Positions 25,085 through 36,765 are shown, counted from the first letter of the stretch. The stretch is 64,000 nt of DNA from Sclerotinia nivalis (GCA_029531795.1 JAPEIS010000001.1:5084001-5148000); one strand, 5' to 3'. Numbers and translations: made by a program. Notes: generated by a model not told the origin, from the sequence alone.

Positions 25085-27144
25085 ATGCCCTCATCTAAGA
25101 TCAATTGCCTATTTGGCATTCATATCTTCTTTCGTTTGGCACAATGTACAAGTTCTCAAATTCCTACTGCTACCAATACCTATTCAACCAAGGTCTACAA
25201 TGCCTCTGCTGCGACGACAACATTGAACTACCAGTACACCAATGAGGAATTGGCAATGCTATGGTACCAGGTGGGATCAATTGCAGTAGGACCGATCACG
25301 ACTACAGTGGAGCCAACACCAGAACCTTCATCATATGCTCGCCCAGGAATTTTCCATCCTTTAGTATGTTAATATCCTACCATTGAACAGCGCATGTCTG
25401 ATTTTTGCAGGTGCCAACCTACGATACCTCCCTCAATAACCAAACTCTACCGGATGATTTCGTATGGGGTTTAGCAGCGAGCGCATATCAAATCGAAGGA
25501 GCTGCGAAAGACGAAGGCAAAGGTCCTTCGATTTGGGATTTGCTTGCACATCGAGATGCTGGAGTTGTCGTAGACAATTCGACGGGTGACATCGTAGGTA
25601 GTCATTATTGGCTATACAAGCAAGACTTTGCTCGTCTTGCCAAGTTAGGGATTCCATACTTCTCTCCATCATTTTCGTGGTAAGTGTCATGTGTGCCTCA
25701 TTGAGGATTTTATGGCTAATATTAGGGAACCAAGGCCAAGATTTTTCCCATTCGGCAGTGGACCTGTGAATCAGCAGGGTGTCGAGCATTATGATGATGT
25801 TATTGCTAGCATGGTCGCTAATGGAATCAAACCTGTCGTCACCCTGTTTCATTGGGGTACTTCATCATTCATGTAGTTGACTTGTAATATGCTAATATGT
25901 TTTAGATACGCCACTCGCACTATTCAACTCCTATGGAGCCTGGACCGATGAGCGAATTGTGGATGACTACTTTAATTATGCCAAGTTTGTCATCAGCAGA
26001 TATGACAAATATGTACCGATTTGGTATACATTCAACGAGCGTATGAGACCTCCTACCACACAAGGTCTCTCTTACTGACCTCAATCCACAGCTCAATACT
26101 GCAACTGGCAATACTCCCTTTATCACGCCGGTAGCACCAAAGGAATGTACCCCGCCTATCACAACATCACTGGTGGCCTACCAGCTCGTATCGCCTGTTC
26201 CCATTATACCATCCTCGCTCACGCAAAGGTAGCAAAATGGTACCACGAAGAATTCCACGGCGCCGGCCGCATCAGTTTCAAAAACTCCGGCAACTATTAC
26301 GCAGCCTTAAGTAACTCCTCAGCAGATGTCGACGCTGCGGCCCGCAATTATGAATTCGTACTCGGCTGGTTTCAGGGCTGTTGGCGCGACGGTGATTACT
26401 CTCCCATGTTAAAAGAAACATTTGGATCTTTACTCCCGGAATTCACTCAGGAAGAAAAAGATCTGATAAAGGGAAGTTGCGACTTCTTCGCCATAGATGG
26501 CTACACCGGCTTCTTCGCTACCCCCATTCCTGGAGGTTCCGCAGCCTGCGCATCCAACTCCTCGCATCCCGCATATCCCGAATGCGCAAGCTCCACTTCT
26601 CTAGCTGCAGATGGCTTTCCGCTAGGACCAGCTGGCGACGAGGGAGTAAATTGGTTGGTTAGTACACCGTATGGAATTCGCGAATTCTTGAGTGTTATCA
26701 CGAAAGAGTTGTTCCCAACAGTGGGAGATATCGTCGTGAGCGAGTTTGGGTTCGCGGAGCCATTCGAAGGGGAGATGAGTACTCTCGGGGAGGTGCTATG
26801 GGATTTGAGACGAGCGGATTATTACAGGGGATTTTTGGATAATATCCTCAAGGCGAAGGTTGTAGATGGTGAGTTTCCCTTATTAAATTTTTTTTGGAAA
26901 TAAGTGCTAATCGGTGGTAATAGGTGTGAATGTCACTGGAGCATTTGGATGGGCCATCTTCGATAATTTCGAGTGGTTTGCCGGAAGTAAGGTGAAGTTT
27001 GGGCTGCAGTATTTGAATCAGACTTCTTTGGAACGTATTCCTAAGGCTAGCATGTTTCAATTTGTGGACTGGTTTCAACAACATGGTGGTGCTAAGTTGG
27101 GAGCGGCTAGTTCGGGAAATGTTACTAAGAGGAACTTTGATTAG
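25085..27144 (+). CDS. secreted glycoside hydrolase family 1 (beta-glucosidase-like)
   Basis: Six exons (25085-25363, 25411-25679, 25735-25856, 25906-26040, 26092-26868, 26924-27144) give 600 aa, longer than the usual 460-500 because of an N-terminal extension of about 110 residues. The start has a hydrophobic segment (CLFGIHIFF) consistent with a signal peptide, then a Thr/Ser-rich stretch. The TIM barrel begins at LPDDFVWGLAASAYQIEG. Further hallmarks are PRFFPFGSG, TLFHWDTP, the acid/base motif TFNEP (Glu268) and the nucleophile motif VVSEFGFAEP (Glu486), then FGWAIFDNFEWFAG near the end. Both catalytic glutamates are present. It should hydrolyse beta-linked glucosides outside the cell; the aglycone specificity cannot be told. 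For exon 3 I chose the second of two AG acceptors because it restores the family's SWPRFFPFG. Confidence 0.92.
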
Positions 27145-27534
27145 TGTTTGAAGAGTTGTACAGAGTAGATACTCATAATTCACACACAGCCTGGATGAAA
27201 AGGCTACAGATTTAATCACTCAAATTCGTTGAATCGTAGAAAGGCCTATTATTTGGGTGTAATATAATAATATTGAAACTTGTGATCTGGGCGTAATTCG
27301 ATTTGTCCTTCACTTGATCAGGATGCTTCAATGGCATTTATCATAGTCCCAACCCAAAATACAATGATTGGGTGATTTGTTATAGAATTGTGAAAAGATC
27401 GTAGTCCTTATGCGAGGGTCACTTCATCTACAGGTGTGACAGAGTTAAGTATACAGGTGGTATCTAATGTATTTAAAAATCTATTACCCCTCTCACATAT
27501 GATAATGACATAATAGTAACCACTATCCAAGAAT
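27145..27534. other. short convergent intergenic region
   Basis: This is a 390-bp AT-rich gap between the 3' ends of the GH1 gene and the QTRT2 gene. Both polyadenylation regions must fall here. No other feature is visible. Confidence 0.6.
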
Positions 27535-28991
27535 TTAGTTTTCCAGTTTCTCCGCAAAGCCTTTCTCTTCAAGCTCTTTTGAGTTCTCATCCGGCACAAG
27601 CGCAACTTCCGACCCAGTGCCACTAGCCCCAGCGCTCAAATTGTTCCAAGCAGCTTTATTCTTCTTTCTCTCTCCCGGTCCTTCGCTTTTATACTGATAG
27701 CCCCTCATTCTAGGCCCTTGTCCGCTCTTTTCCGGTAGCTCACTGTCGTATGTTCTGGCAAATACCTCGCAGTCTTTCTCGAATGTGCCTTTTTTGATAC
27801 TCTGTCGTATCGAAGCGAAAAATTCCGAGAGGGTATAATGGTTGTGGGCTTGGAGTAAGACCCAGCCGAGCATTTCTTTGGCGGAAAGTAGATGTTGAAT
27901 GAATGCGCGGTGGTGGGAAGTGCACGAATAGCACTTGCAAGATTCAGAGAGAGGGAGTAAGGAGGTAGCATGGGCTGATGTCCACATGTCAATACCAAGG
28001 GGGAGGACTGAACCACCTTCGTTTGAAGATTGAGAGGTGGTTGGAGATGGGAATTCGAAGGTCAATGCGATTCCAGCATCTGTAGCGAAATTAATGAATG
28101 GAATGGTGAAGATATCCATTCCGAGTGAGATTTGGCGAAGGACATGATGAGGTGATGAAGGTTCATCCAAAGAAAGGCGAGGGAGTGAAGACATCGCTGT
28201 AGTCTCTGGAATCTCGGGAAGAAGGTTCGAGTCATAGAAAGCTAGACCTGAGATCTCATCCACGAGCTCGTCAGATATTTGATTTATATATTCCCACTGG
28301 CTTTGGTAATCTATAGGTAATATAGGTGCAAATACAGGCTGTTCCTTGACTTTGTCAGACAACAACTGAGCCAGCCACTGTCCGCTTCTATCGGCCATCT
28401 TGGCGGTACGTTTTGCTCCAGCTATGGTGCTATAGGGAACATCAGCCAGCGCAATCGCTATATCTGGGCGCAAAGTCTCGATTGAATCAATATAGGACTT
28501 ATTAGAAAGAGGTTGGAATCCTGTCGACGTAAAAACAGAGATGGCAGTGTTGCTATTGCCATTCGGAGCTGTAACAGCTGGTGTCCGTCTCGGTGCCAAA
28601 AGAGATATAGCAGATCTGGGTAAGCCGGTAAAAGCATGAAGAGGTGGCTCCGCTCCAGGAAAATTCAAGATAGGAGATATGGTTGTTTTATTGCTCTTTT
28701 CTATGACTAGAAAAGATCAGGCCAGAACGAACATAAATAAACACGTGATGAAAGGATATGAAACCTACAGTCTTCCAACGCGAAATGAACACCTGGTACT
28801 CGTGCATGTGCTGCAATTACATCTGGTGTCATATGAGGTATAACGCCTCGAGATGTGATGGCTAGAAAATCCGGGGTTTCCAGATTTTTCCGTCCTTCCA
28901 CGGTAATTCTTCCGAGTCTTGGTCCAGAGTTATTATGATCCAGAGTACTCAAGATCTGGAATCCAAGCCTTGTGGGGTTTTTGGGAGCCAT
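27535..28991 (-). CDS. queuine tRNA-ribosyltransferase accessory subunit 2 (QTRT2/QTRTD1-like)
   Basis: Two exons (28991-28769 and 28706-27535) encode 464 aa. The protein matches the non-catalytic partner of eukaryotic tRNA-guanine transglycosylase, which forms a heterodimer with QTRT1 and exchanges guanine 34 for queuine in GUN-anticodon tRNAs. Evidence: TPDFLAITSRGVIPHMTPD and the EDFIEK segment across the splice junction near the N-terminus, LRPDIAIALADVP in the barrel, and the zinc site CKCYSC (Cys331, Cys333, Cys336) with His362 at the canonical spacing. The catalytic Asp regions of QTRT1 are not conserved, as expected of the accessory subunit. The C-terminus is Lys/Arg- and Glu-rich. 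The intron is 62 bp, with donor GTAGGT. It is divergent from the LCCL gene. Confidence 0.88.
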
Positions 28992-29641
28992 GTTGTTATG
29001 TGGAATAAGAAGGTCGAACAAGAGGTCGATGTAATATATATCGCCAAGATACTGAGTTTTCTGCAGGCCAGCAACCCTCAATTCATATACAGATCGTCCG
29101 AACTTTTGAGATAAGCACTTGCAGACTTCAGAAATATCTCAAATATCTGTGATTCTGGACAAAAACTGTACGTTGGGTCGAAAACAGACTACCGTACCTA
29201 TCTGACTAGAATACTAACTTCGTATATTTTTTCGCATGCTGAAGGCTCGAACAGTATTAGCGTATTGGCATTATAACGCTAGTCCATGAATGGTTACGTC
29301 GGTGAATAAATAGCCTATCCTTATCCTTATCCTTATCCGTGAAAGTCCCTGCAAAAGTCTGTGCGACAAAGTATTAACTCCGAACATTCTTGAGTTCGGA
29401 AGGGAGGAGTAAAAAACTACCCTTCAGTAAACTTTCAATTATCAATACCACAAATACTTTACCAAAAATCTCTCTTTTTTTCCAATTTAGTCTGCGATAC
29501 CTCTGGAGGACTTGAACTTGCTGCAAACATTCAATTATCATTTGGATCCGGGTGTAACATGTCCAATTCGAGATAAATCGGCAGGGAAACAGACACAACA
29601 TTCGGGAATCTCGGATAATAAATCATTTCAATCTTGACAAT
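28992..29641. other. divergent promoter region, QTRT2 / LCCL gene
   Basis: A 650-bp interval between two divergent start codons. It contains four TTATCC-like units (about 29312-29338), a short tandem repeat in which GATA-type sites (TTATC) recur. No coding region is evident. Confidence 0.5.
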
Positions 29642-31585
29642 ATGGGAGATCAGAATGGTCGCGTCAATGGCAGGCAACATTACACAGATAATAACCATCC
29701 TGATGATCCAATTGAAGATCCTACACTCACCCAACTTTTGCCAATGAACGAAATTTCAGACGATGATTCTCCTCCTACTCCTCGTTTCTTACAAGACCAG
29801 TCTTCCTATCGATATCTTAAATGGGTTCCAATTCCGATCAGACGTGTCAGTAAACAAGCCGTTCATTGGGCTAAAGGGCCAGACCCTCCGCGCATAAATC
29901 TTATCAAGCCATGGTTTCCATGGTTCCAGGAAGCTCCATTGCGACTTTTGGATCGATATATCCCCAAGAGGAGGCATAGGATATCACTTCTCATAGCATA
30001 TTACTTTTGTTGGATTCTAACTTTTGCTCTTGTCTTACGCCAGAGTACACTTGCTACGGAAATAGAGGAATGGGGGGTGCCCGGCAATATTGGATGCGGG
30101 AATACATATTGGGTAGCTGGGAATAGGTGTGGACTAAATGGAAACGATTGCCGCCCATTCAATGGAAGTGGATTTGCGTTTCGATGTCCCGCAAATTGCG
30201 CCAGCGTAAAAGTACTTAATCCTCGAGCTGTTGGAGCGCAAGAAATCAACTATAGGCCTTTCGTCATTGGCGGACCTACAGATGACGATACCACTGCAGT
30301 CTATCGAAGCGACAGCTTTATTTGTGGATCCGCAATTCATGCTGGGGTCATCGACAATACCAAAGGAGGTTGTGGAGTTGTGAATTTAGTTGGGGAACGC
30401 CACAGTTATCAGAGTTCGAATAAGCATGGTATCAAAAGCATTGGGTTTGATTCAACCTTCCCATCGTCATTTGCATTCCAGGAAGGAATCACTTGCAAGG
30501 CTAAAGATTCGCGGTGGTCGCTACTATTTGTTTCTGTCACGTTCACAGCATTGCTATCGATCTTCACCACATCTCCAGGTGTATTTTTCTTTTCTATATT
30601 TACCGGACTTTTTGCTCATACTGGCCTTGGCTCTGATCCACCTAATCATGATACCATGGCCGGACTGGTCTCGAACATATTAGGGAAGTTCCTACCTGCA
30701 GCATTTTGCGCATTTGTCATATATAAATATATGGGTGTTGAACGTGCCTTGCGTGGGCTCACAGCTCAAATTGAGAAGACTATTTTATGGCTTGGGGCGG
30801 CTTGGGTTGGCACGCTGTCAAATTATACTTTTGAGTGGATCCCTATTCAACGGTTGAATGCTCACGATATTAATCAACAGCCAGGTGCCAAACTTGCTTT
30901 GGCGCTTATCATCATGTTCCTTATCATTATTATCGTGAAACAAGCAATCTTCTTCCGAATGGAAGGTCGTCTAATTCGCTTTCTCGGGTTATATGGGACA
31001 ATTATTGCCGCCATACTCATATCTCTCCTAATGCCTGGCCTCAGTCTTCGAATACATCATTATATTCTTGCTTTACTGCTGTTGCCGGGTACAAGTATGC
31101 AAACTAGACCCGCACTTCTCTACCAAGGATTATTGGTCGGCTTGTTTATCAATGGCATTGCACGATGGGGATTTGATCCTGTGCTTCAAACTCCCGCAGC
31201 ACTTCAAGGAGATGCGAACCATAATTCCGCGCTACCACATATTTCACATCCGGAAATTGTAATGGGCGACAATGTCTCTTCTATATCCTTTTCTTGGCTC
31301 CCACCACCTGAACCATTTGATGGCATCAGTGTGCTAGTCAATGATGTAGAACGTTTCAGGGGATACGTGGATGAAGGATTCGCAAGTGATAAGCATTTCG
31401 TTTGGTATAAAAACTCTTCTTTGCTACAACCTGAATACTTTAGATTTGGATATATGCAAGGATCTAGAAGTTGGGATTACACAAAAGCAGGGACTTGGCA
31501 TGCTGATGGGACGTGGACGGAGATGAAAAAGGGACCAAGTAAGGTCAAGAGTAGATCACTTAACGGAGAAGTCTTCACTATATAG
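29642..31585 (+). CDS. LCCL-domain multi-pass membrane protein
   Basis: This intron-free gene encodes 647 aa. Residues 1-112 are cytosolic-looking with acidic and Pro-rich stretches. One helix (about 114-132) follows. Next comes a Cys-rich extracellular or lumenal region containing an LCCL domain (about 150-285), recognised from FICGSAIHAGVI and the following GGCG, plus six or more further cysteines that could form disulphides. After it come about six hydrophobic segments (about 290-500), then a roughly 120-residue soluble tail with WYKNSSLLQPEYFRFGYMQGS. LCCL domains are found in secreted and membrane proteins and may bind lipid or polysaccharide. This architecture is common to a fungal family of unknown function. 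The start ATG follows an AT-rich leader without nearby alternatives. Confidence 0.87.
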   Translation: MGDQNGRVNGRQHYTDNNHPDDPIEDPTLTQLLPMNEISDDDSPPTPRFLQDQSSYRYLKWVPIPIRRVSKQAVHWAKGPDPPRINLIKPWFPWFQEAPLRLLDRYIPKRRHRISLLIAYYFCWILTFALVLRQSTLATEIEEWGVPGNIGCGNTYWVAGNRCGLNGNDCRPFNGSGFAFRCPANCASVKVLNPRAVGAQEINYRPFVIGGPTDDDTTAVYRSDSFICGSAIHAGVIDNTKGGCGVVNLVGERHSYQSSNKHGIKSIGFDSTFPSSFAFQEGITCKAKDSRWSLLFVSVTFTALLSIFTTSPGVFFFSIFTGLFAHTGLGSDPPNHDTMAGLVSNILGKFLPAAFCAFVIYKYMGVERALRGLTAQIEKTILWLGAAWVGTLSNYTFEWIPIQRLNAHDINQQPGAKLALALIIMFLIIIIVKQAIFFRMEGRLIRFLGLYGTIIAAILISLLMPGLSLRIHHYILALLLLPGTSMQTRPALLYQGLLVGLFINGIARWGFDPVLQTPAALQGDANHNSALPHISHPEIVMGDNVSSISFSWLPPPEPFDGISVLVNDVERFRGYVDEGFASDKHFVWYKNSSLLQPEYFRFGYMQGSRSWDYTKAGTWHADGTWTEMKKGPSKVKSRSLNGEVFTI

Positions 31586-32033
31586 ATTGGATGTTTAATA
31601 TTTTGTTCCTAGAACACTACCATATAATTTCAATTTTTTTTTTACAAATACTTGTTCATTTCATCGCCGTTGAAAAGTCTTTCACTTCTATTGTGATACC
31701 CTGACTCTATGTACAACTTCATATCCTTGAGAATTTCCTCGAGATTGTCTACACTACCCTTGAGCTCTTCCTTCTCAGTCGTTTAAACTGCCAGAACGGT
31801 CGATAATGAAGCTCATAATAGTATCAAGCGCCCAACCCTGATTCTGTGCCACAACTCCTGATATCTGGCAATATTTGGTTGCAGTATTGGATGCGGCATT
31901 GGATATATCAAGAATGTGGCTTTTTCTCTGTCAAAATTTGTGTTTCCTGCGCCATGCTCATTCACTTCATATCAATGCTCAAATCACACTTGCACTCTAT
32001 ATCCATTGTAAATTGAGACAGTAAACCTTGCCG
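31586..32033. other. intergenic region
   Basis: A 450-bp gap between the 3' ends of the LCCL gene and copy C of the tandem unknown family. I see no coding region. Confidence 0.5.
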
Positions 32034-32902
32034 TCAATCCTCCCGCTGTCTCTTTCTCAGAGGTCCTGCCCGTTCTTGAACCGAATTCTGGAGCATCGAT
32101 ACTTGGGCTTCGCGCTCAGTAAGCTTCACATTTGAATCTTCGTCCATCAGAGTGTCGGAGCTTTTCACACGACTACTCCCACCACTTGACTTTAATCTGA
32201 CATCTTTGACTCTATTTGAACGCCGTCCATTCGACTTCTCCTTCATAATCTTAGCTTGAGGTATGAAATTCCGCACAGGGAAGCGAATGTCTTTTAGGGC
32301 ACCCTTTACCAAAAACCTCTTAGCCATATCTCGTGCCATGTCTTTTTCAATATCTTCACAAACGCCTAAATGTCGGGGCAACCGGATGACCCAATAGTCG
32401 TTATACGTGCTAGATCTGCAATGTTGAGCGCTTTTAATCTCCCATTTTCCATCATTGCCAATACGATAAGAGATTTCGCCGTCCGAATTGGTTCCCACAA
32501 TCTGATTGTGTGATCAGTAAAGTAGCTCTTCACTGTACTACTTCAATGAAAGGGACTCACTGCAAATCTAACATATTCGCCCAAGCGGTGTATGTATACG
32601 AACTTGGCAAGCTTTTCGGGAGTACTACTTTCCAAGCTACCCTCTTCCCAATCCGCATCACAATAGAATTCTTCGATTTCCATGTTGAGGAGGTGATGGA
32701 GTGCTGCGGGGTTCCATTCGAAAATTATAGTTGCTAGGACGTCAACCAAAGACAAATCTTCCGGGACTTTAGCCTGCTCCGACTTGTATCCTTGAATTTT
32801 GAGGAGATGCGGATGTCCTCAAGGAGCATCTGCGGGGAGGTCCAAGCTGAAATTGAGGTCAATTCGTTCACAAAATCCAGTCCCCATGTTTCTTTCAGGC
32901 AT
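32034..32902 (-). pseudogene. tandem unknown family, copy C: one in-frame stop
   Basis: Two exons (32902-32561 and 32501-32034) would encode about 269 aa if the TGA at codon 28 were read through. The TGA falls in the LPADAP/GHPHLL region, where copy A reads NAPVDHPHII and copy B reads NAPLGNPHII. The rest is open: DLSLVDVLATIIFEWNPAALHHLL, an acidic linker, YIHRLGEYVRFA at the exon edge, then SYRIGNDGKWEIKS, and a C-terminus rich in Ser and Lys ending in RKRQRED (nuclear-signal-like). The 59-bp intron is intact (GTGAGT donor). Start could be at 32902 or 32887. It is a paralogue of 33734-34669 and 34980-35755. Function is unknown. It may be a young pseudogene, or the stop could be a sequencing error. 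Confidence 0.6.
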
Positions 32903-33733
32903 TGTTGGATATCTTGGATGGAACAAGGCAGAAAGTAGACTGGTTTGACCTTGCACATGAAGGGTTGAGGAGAAAGGAGCAATCAAAGTGCGAAACACGA
33001 TTCTATTTAAGCAACCTTGCGACACTAAAGTTTAATGTTTCGATTCTTTCCCCATAACATTTTCTTTAAGAAAAATAAATCACTGGATTTCTTTGCCGGA
33101 TAGGTACATATCAAAGTTGGGAAGTTGCATGGGTGCCCACGGTAATCCGCTGAATTAGTTTCTTATTCGAGGCTGCTGCAGTACATGCTTGTACTACGTG
33201 CACGCCGCCAAATAACCATTTTCTTTTCTTGAGATAGGCTACCGCAGATCTCCGATCATTCATCGTTTGGTCATTCCTTTTGGTAGGAATGCACACCGGG
33301 CTCAAATAATACCCAATAGATAGATCGCATACTCCTCAAAACACTTTTGAACGTTTCAGCTTAGAGCTGACAATCATGATCAAACGATCCTTCAGGCCTG
33401 TAGTTCGGGCTTGGGGATCTGAGTATTTCAGAGCACTTTTCAAAGACTTTAACATTAATCAGAATTTGGAATGGAAATTATTCGGTATACAAGTTATCTC
33501 GTCGCGTATAGCAATCAGAGTAATGAAATCACTAGTGGGAACCCAAAATTTGGTCGGAAGTTTCTTTCATTGTTAGTCATTTGCCAGCAATGACGAGAGA
33601 TAGATGATTATCTTTCTCGACTATTTGATATGAAGTGCCTAGTGGCTTGTGCACACTATAGATGCCCTATCTCCTCAACATGGAAACATTCCAAAAAACA
33701 CAAATTCCACACGCAGACCGTTACTAAATCCCC
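32903..33733. other. spacer between copies C and B
   Basis: The 830-bp interval has only short ORFs without recognisable similarity to the flanking copies. It contains the upstream region of copy C and the 3' flank of copy B. Confidence 0.5.
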
Positions 33734-34669
33734 TCAATTACCGCACTTTTTCTTCTTTGAAGAGCTTGACACCTCCTTAACCGACTTTCGAAGCGGAGAC
33801 TCCTGACCTTGGAGCTCGGCAATTTCGTCAGTTGTCTCCCTTGCCCCAGCAAGGTCTTTGTGGTCCAAGGATATGCTACTTCTACCGGAACTACATGCAG
33901 TATTTTCATCATCTCGAGAAGATTCGTTGGCGAGGCAGGCATTTAAGACAACTATTTGCGTTTTGCGCCTGGGATTTTTCAAGGCCCGAAGTCCACTTTG
34001 AAGCTTGTAATCCAAGTGATAGCCCAGTAACACATTCGTTTTATTTTCGAGATCTGTTTCGGATAGGATCGCGCTTGCTAACTGATGGTAGTGTGCTTTG
34101 CAAACATCGTGGTGGTTTTTATTGAGGTAAAAGTCCCCATCGCTATGAAGGTATTGGGAGCTCACTGTCTCCCATTTTCCTTCATCGCGGATACAGTAAG
34201 ATACCTCGATACTCAAACAACGATCCTCTTGACCAGAAATCTATGTACGAGGTTAACACAAGAGTCTACAAATTACATTTTCTTTTCAGAGCAGCTACTA
34301 ACCCAGACACGAACAAACCGTCCAAATCGATGAATATGCACAAAGTAGGGGAGGCTGGGGTTAGATTCATCGCTCTCGTCATCGGCAGTGTCCTCCGAAT
34401 CCTCAATCTGATCGTCTGCTTTCCACCAACAATAGAACTGCTCGATTTAAGTATCAAGCAAATGGGCGAGAGCTGAAGGATTAAGGTCAAAAAGTATAGT
34501 CGCAATAACGTCAACTGTGGACAAATCATGTGGAACCTTGTCTCCTCTCGCCGCGTCCCATGATTATGTGTGGGTTCCCCAAAGGAGCATTGGCCGGAAG
34601 ATTAATTTTAAATTTGTACTCCACGTCGACTCGTTTTACAGTCCCTTCTTCGACATTCGGGTTGGCCAT
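33734..34669 (-). pseudogene. tandem unknown family, copy B: frameshift plus in-frame stop
   Basis: Exon 1 (34669-34303) starts with an ATG and runs to LPANAPLGNPHII. The frame is then lost: the continuation DLSTVDVIATILFDLNPSALAHLL is in another frame, and exon 1 is one base longer than a multiple of three. A TAA follows after LLDT, where copy C reads MEIEEFYC and copy B resumes with IEQFYC. The end of the exon (YFVHIHRFGRFVRVW), the 62-bp intron and exon 2 (34240-33734; VSYCIRDEGKWETVSS ... SSSKKKKCGN) are intact. Two independent lesions argue for a pseudogene. Function of the family is unknown. Confidence 0.65.
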
Positions 34670-34979
34670 TTTTGGATAGAACGAATGGGGTGGAATTAAT
34701 GGAAAGGAAGTTGAACTTGTGGGAAAATTACACTCTTGAGCCTTGAGAGATGAGGAAAAGCATTCATTGGAAAAGGCAAATTGAAGCGGATTCGCTACGG
34801 GTTATGGGTACCAGCCGCCCGCACGGAAACGTGCCGAAGTAGTTTCGAGGCTGCAGCTACAAGGTATAGGTACAAGGATCAGTTCTTTTCTTGCTACACC
34901 CAATAAATCTACTAGACGTTTTGTTTGCGAATTCCTCCCAACTTTCCCTTCTTGAAATAGACTGCAGTAGACTCTCATA
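34670..34979. other. spacer between copies B and A
   Basis: A 310-bp interval holding the upstream region of copy B and the 3' end of copy A. Nothing else is visible. Confidence 0.5.
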
Positions 34980-35755
34980 TCACCCCCGCTTTCTCTTCTT
35001 AGGATTGCCCGCCAAGATTTCGAGTGTTTGTCTGAGGATGCTCTTTGTCTCTGCAACATCGCTAATCAATTGCAAAATTGCTTCATCTTTCTGCTGCCTC
35101 GGATCTAAAGACTTTTTGGTTCCACAATCCGAGGATTTCGGCTCAACCGTATCCGCAGTCTTGTGGATACAACCTTTGGAAGAAACTTTCTCTGTGGGCT
35201 TTTCGCGATTGCAGACATATTTGCCTTCTCTTCCCAACCACTGTCCATAGAACAAATGCTTGGCTAAGGCATATTGCTCGGTGTAATTAATATCACTCCT
35301 CTCCCGGGGGTCAAGGTGACCCAGAGAGTCGAGGCAGGCCCAAGATCCATCGTCAAAGATTTTGAATTTGACATTGTGTTCCTTGTTTGCAACACGGTCG
35401 CATAAGAAAATCTAGATTTTTTTTAGCAGACCTCATGTAATTGTATCGCAGGACGACATACGTCAACAATTTCGCCACGGCGAGAAACATAACCATGGTT
35501 GGAGCCATCATCAGTATCTAAACTGTAATACGATTTCTTTCTTTTCTTATTCAGAAGGTCGTGGAGAGCCTGCGGGTTGCATTTGAACATGACAGTACAA
35601 ATAACGTCCACGACGCTCAAATCAGATGTAGCTTTAGCGTCGTCTTTGGGGCTAATTTCAATAATATGAGGGTGGTCGACAGGTGCATTGGCAGGAAGTT
35701 TAATGGTGAAATTGAGATTGACTTTACGGACATATGCCTCGTCAGACATTTTCAC
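34980..35755 (-). CDS. tandem unknown family, copy A: intact hypothetical protein
   Basis: Two exons (35755-35462 and 35411-34980) join in phase 0 to 241 aa, with a 50-bp intron (GTATGT donor, CTAAA branch, CTAG acceptor). Seen: an N-terminal block LNFTIKLPANAP..HPHII, a DLSVVDVICTVMFKCNPQALHDLL block, an acidic Asp-rich loop, then FKIFDDGSWACLDS in exon 2, a charged region with a helical segment (AILQLISDVAETKSILRQTL), and a basic C-terminus PKKRKRG that resembles a nuclear signal. The same order occurs in the two downstream copies. I do not recognise the family. Start may be at 35755 or at the next ATG, 35749. It is the only one of the three with a fully open frame. Confidence 0.7.
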
Positions 35756-36765
35756 GGCTTCAGAAGATGCGTGTTATCAGTAGGAGGAATTAGGAGTAAG
35801 AGTTGCAAAGATCGTGGGTATATATACCTCATAGAAAGCGCATGGCTCACTTGTAACTGGAAAAAGTAAGCTAAGCGACCAGTGTAACCTACATATCCAT
35901 GCATATATCAAGTACAATACTTGATATGTGGTCAAAAGAAAATGTATCCGCCCGGTTGATGGAAACTTCGGTACGCAAAAACATCGGAAAAGTGCATGGA
36001 CAATGCCACTGACAATCATACATCGCGGTAACCTGCGTTCACTGCATTCAAGGCTTTTCATATCGAGTTTCAAGAATCGGCTCCTTCGTAGAATCCCGCA
36101 GAAGGACTTTTCCGCTGTAGCATAGAAATCTAGAGACTTTAAGTGCTCGTCCGCTAAAGGCAAAATTAGTTAAACATAGACCAATAAATCCAACTACTAC
36201 AACAACAGATTCTCGAACCCTTGAACCCAACTTCTTTTCCGGATAATCATTTTCTAGAGCTTTTAATATGCAACCAATGACGCAACTCTTGTGTATCTCG
36301 GCAATTTTGCATGTATTTACTAAGCTTTCGTGGCCAAAGAAAAATATAACTAGCAAGGCTGTTCTTACTTGGAAATTTTGAAAGAGCTATCTTATATATT
36401 GCCATGTTAATTAGAAAGACTAGATAATAAGGCAAATTGCATGCACTCCGAAGCAAGACAACCTCGCACCCAACAAGCCAAAATGAGAGAGCAAACTATG
36501 GCTGGGAACCAAAAGATGGGATCGCAGTATATTGAATGTTCTGGTAAAAGCTACTATATAGTAATGAAATTCAATACGAGAGCTTCCTCCCAATTCATAA
36601 AAATCTCTCATTGCAGATCATCCTGGATGTACTCATCTATTAACTTACCCTCTTTCACTTTTCTCTTCTCTTCTCAACGCACAATTTGTCTCGTTACCCT
36701 ACGCTCTTTCCTCTTCCTTTCTTCCTTTATTTTTTCCCCCTCTGCACATGCGCTTATACAGTATA

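Noticed and set aside
29312..29338. TTATCC repeats as interstitial telomere sequence
   Set aside because: The unit is TTATCC, not the fungal telomere TTAGGG or its complement CCCTAA, and only four copies occur.
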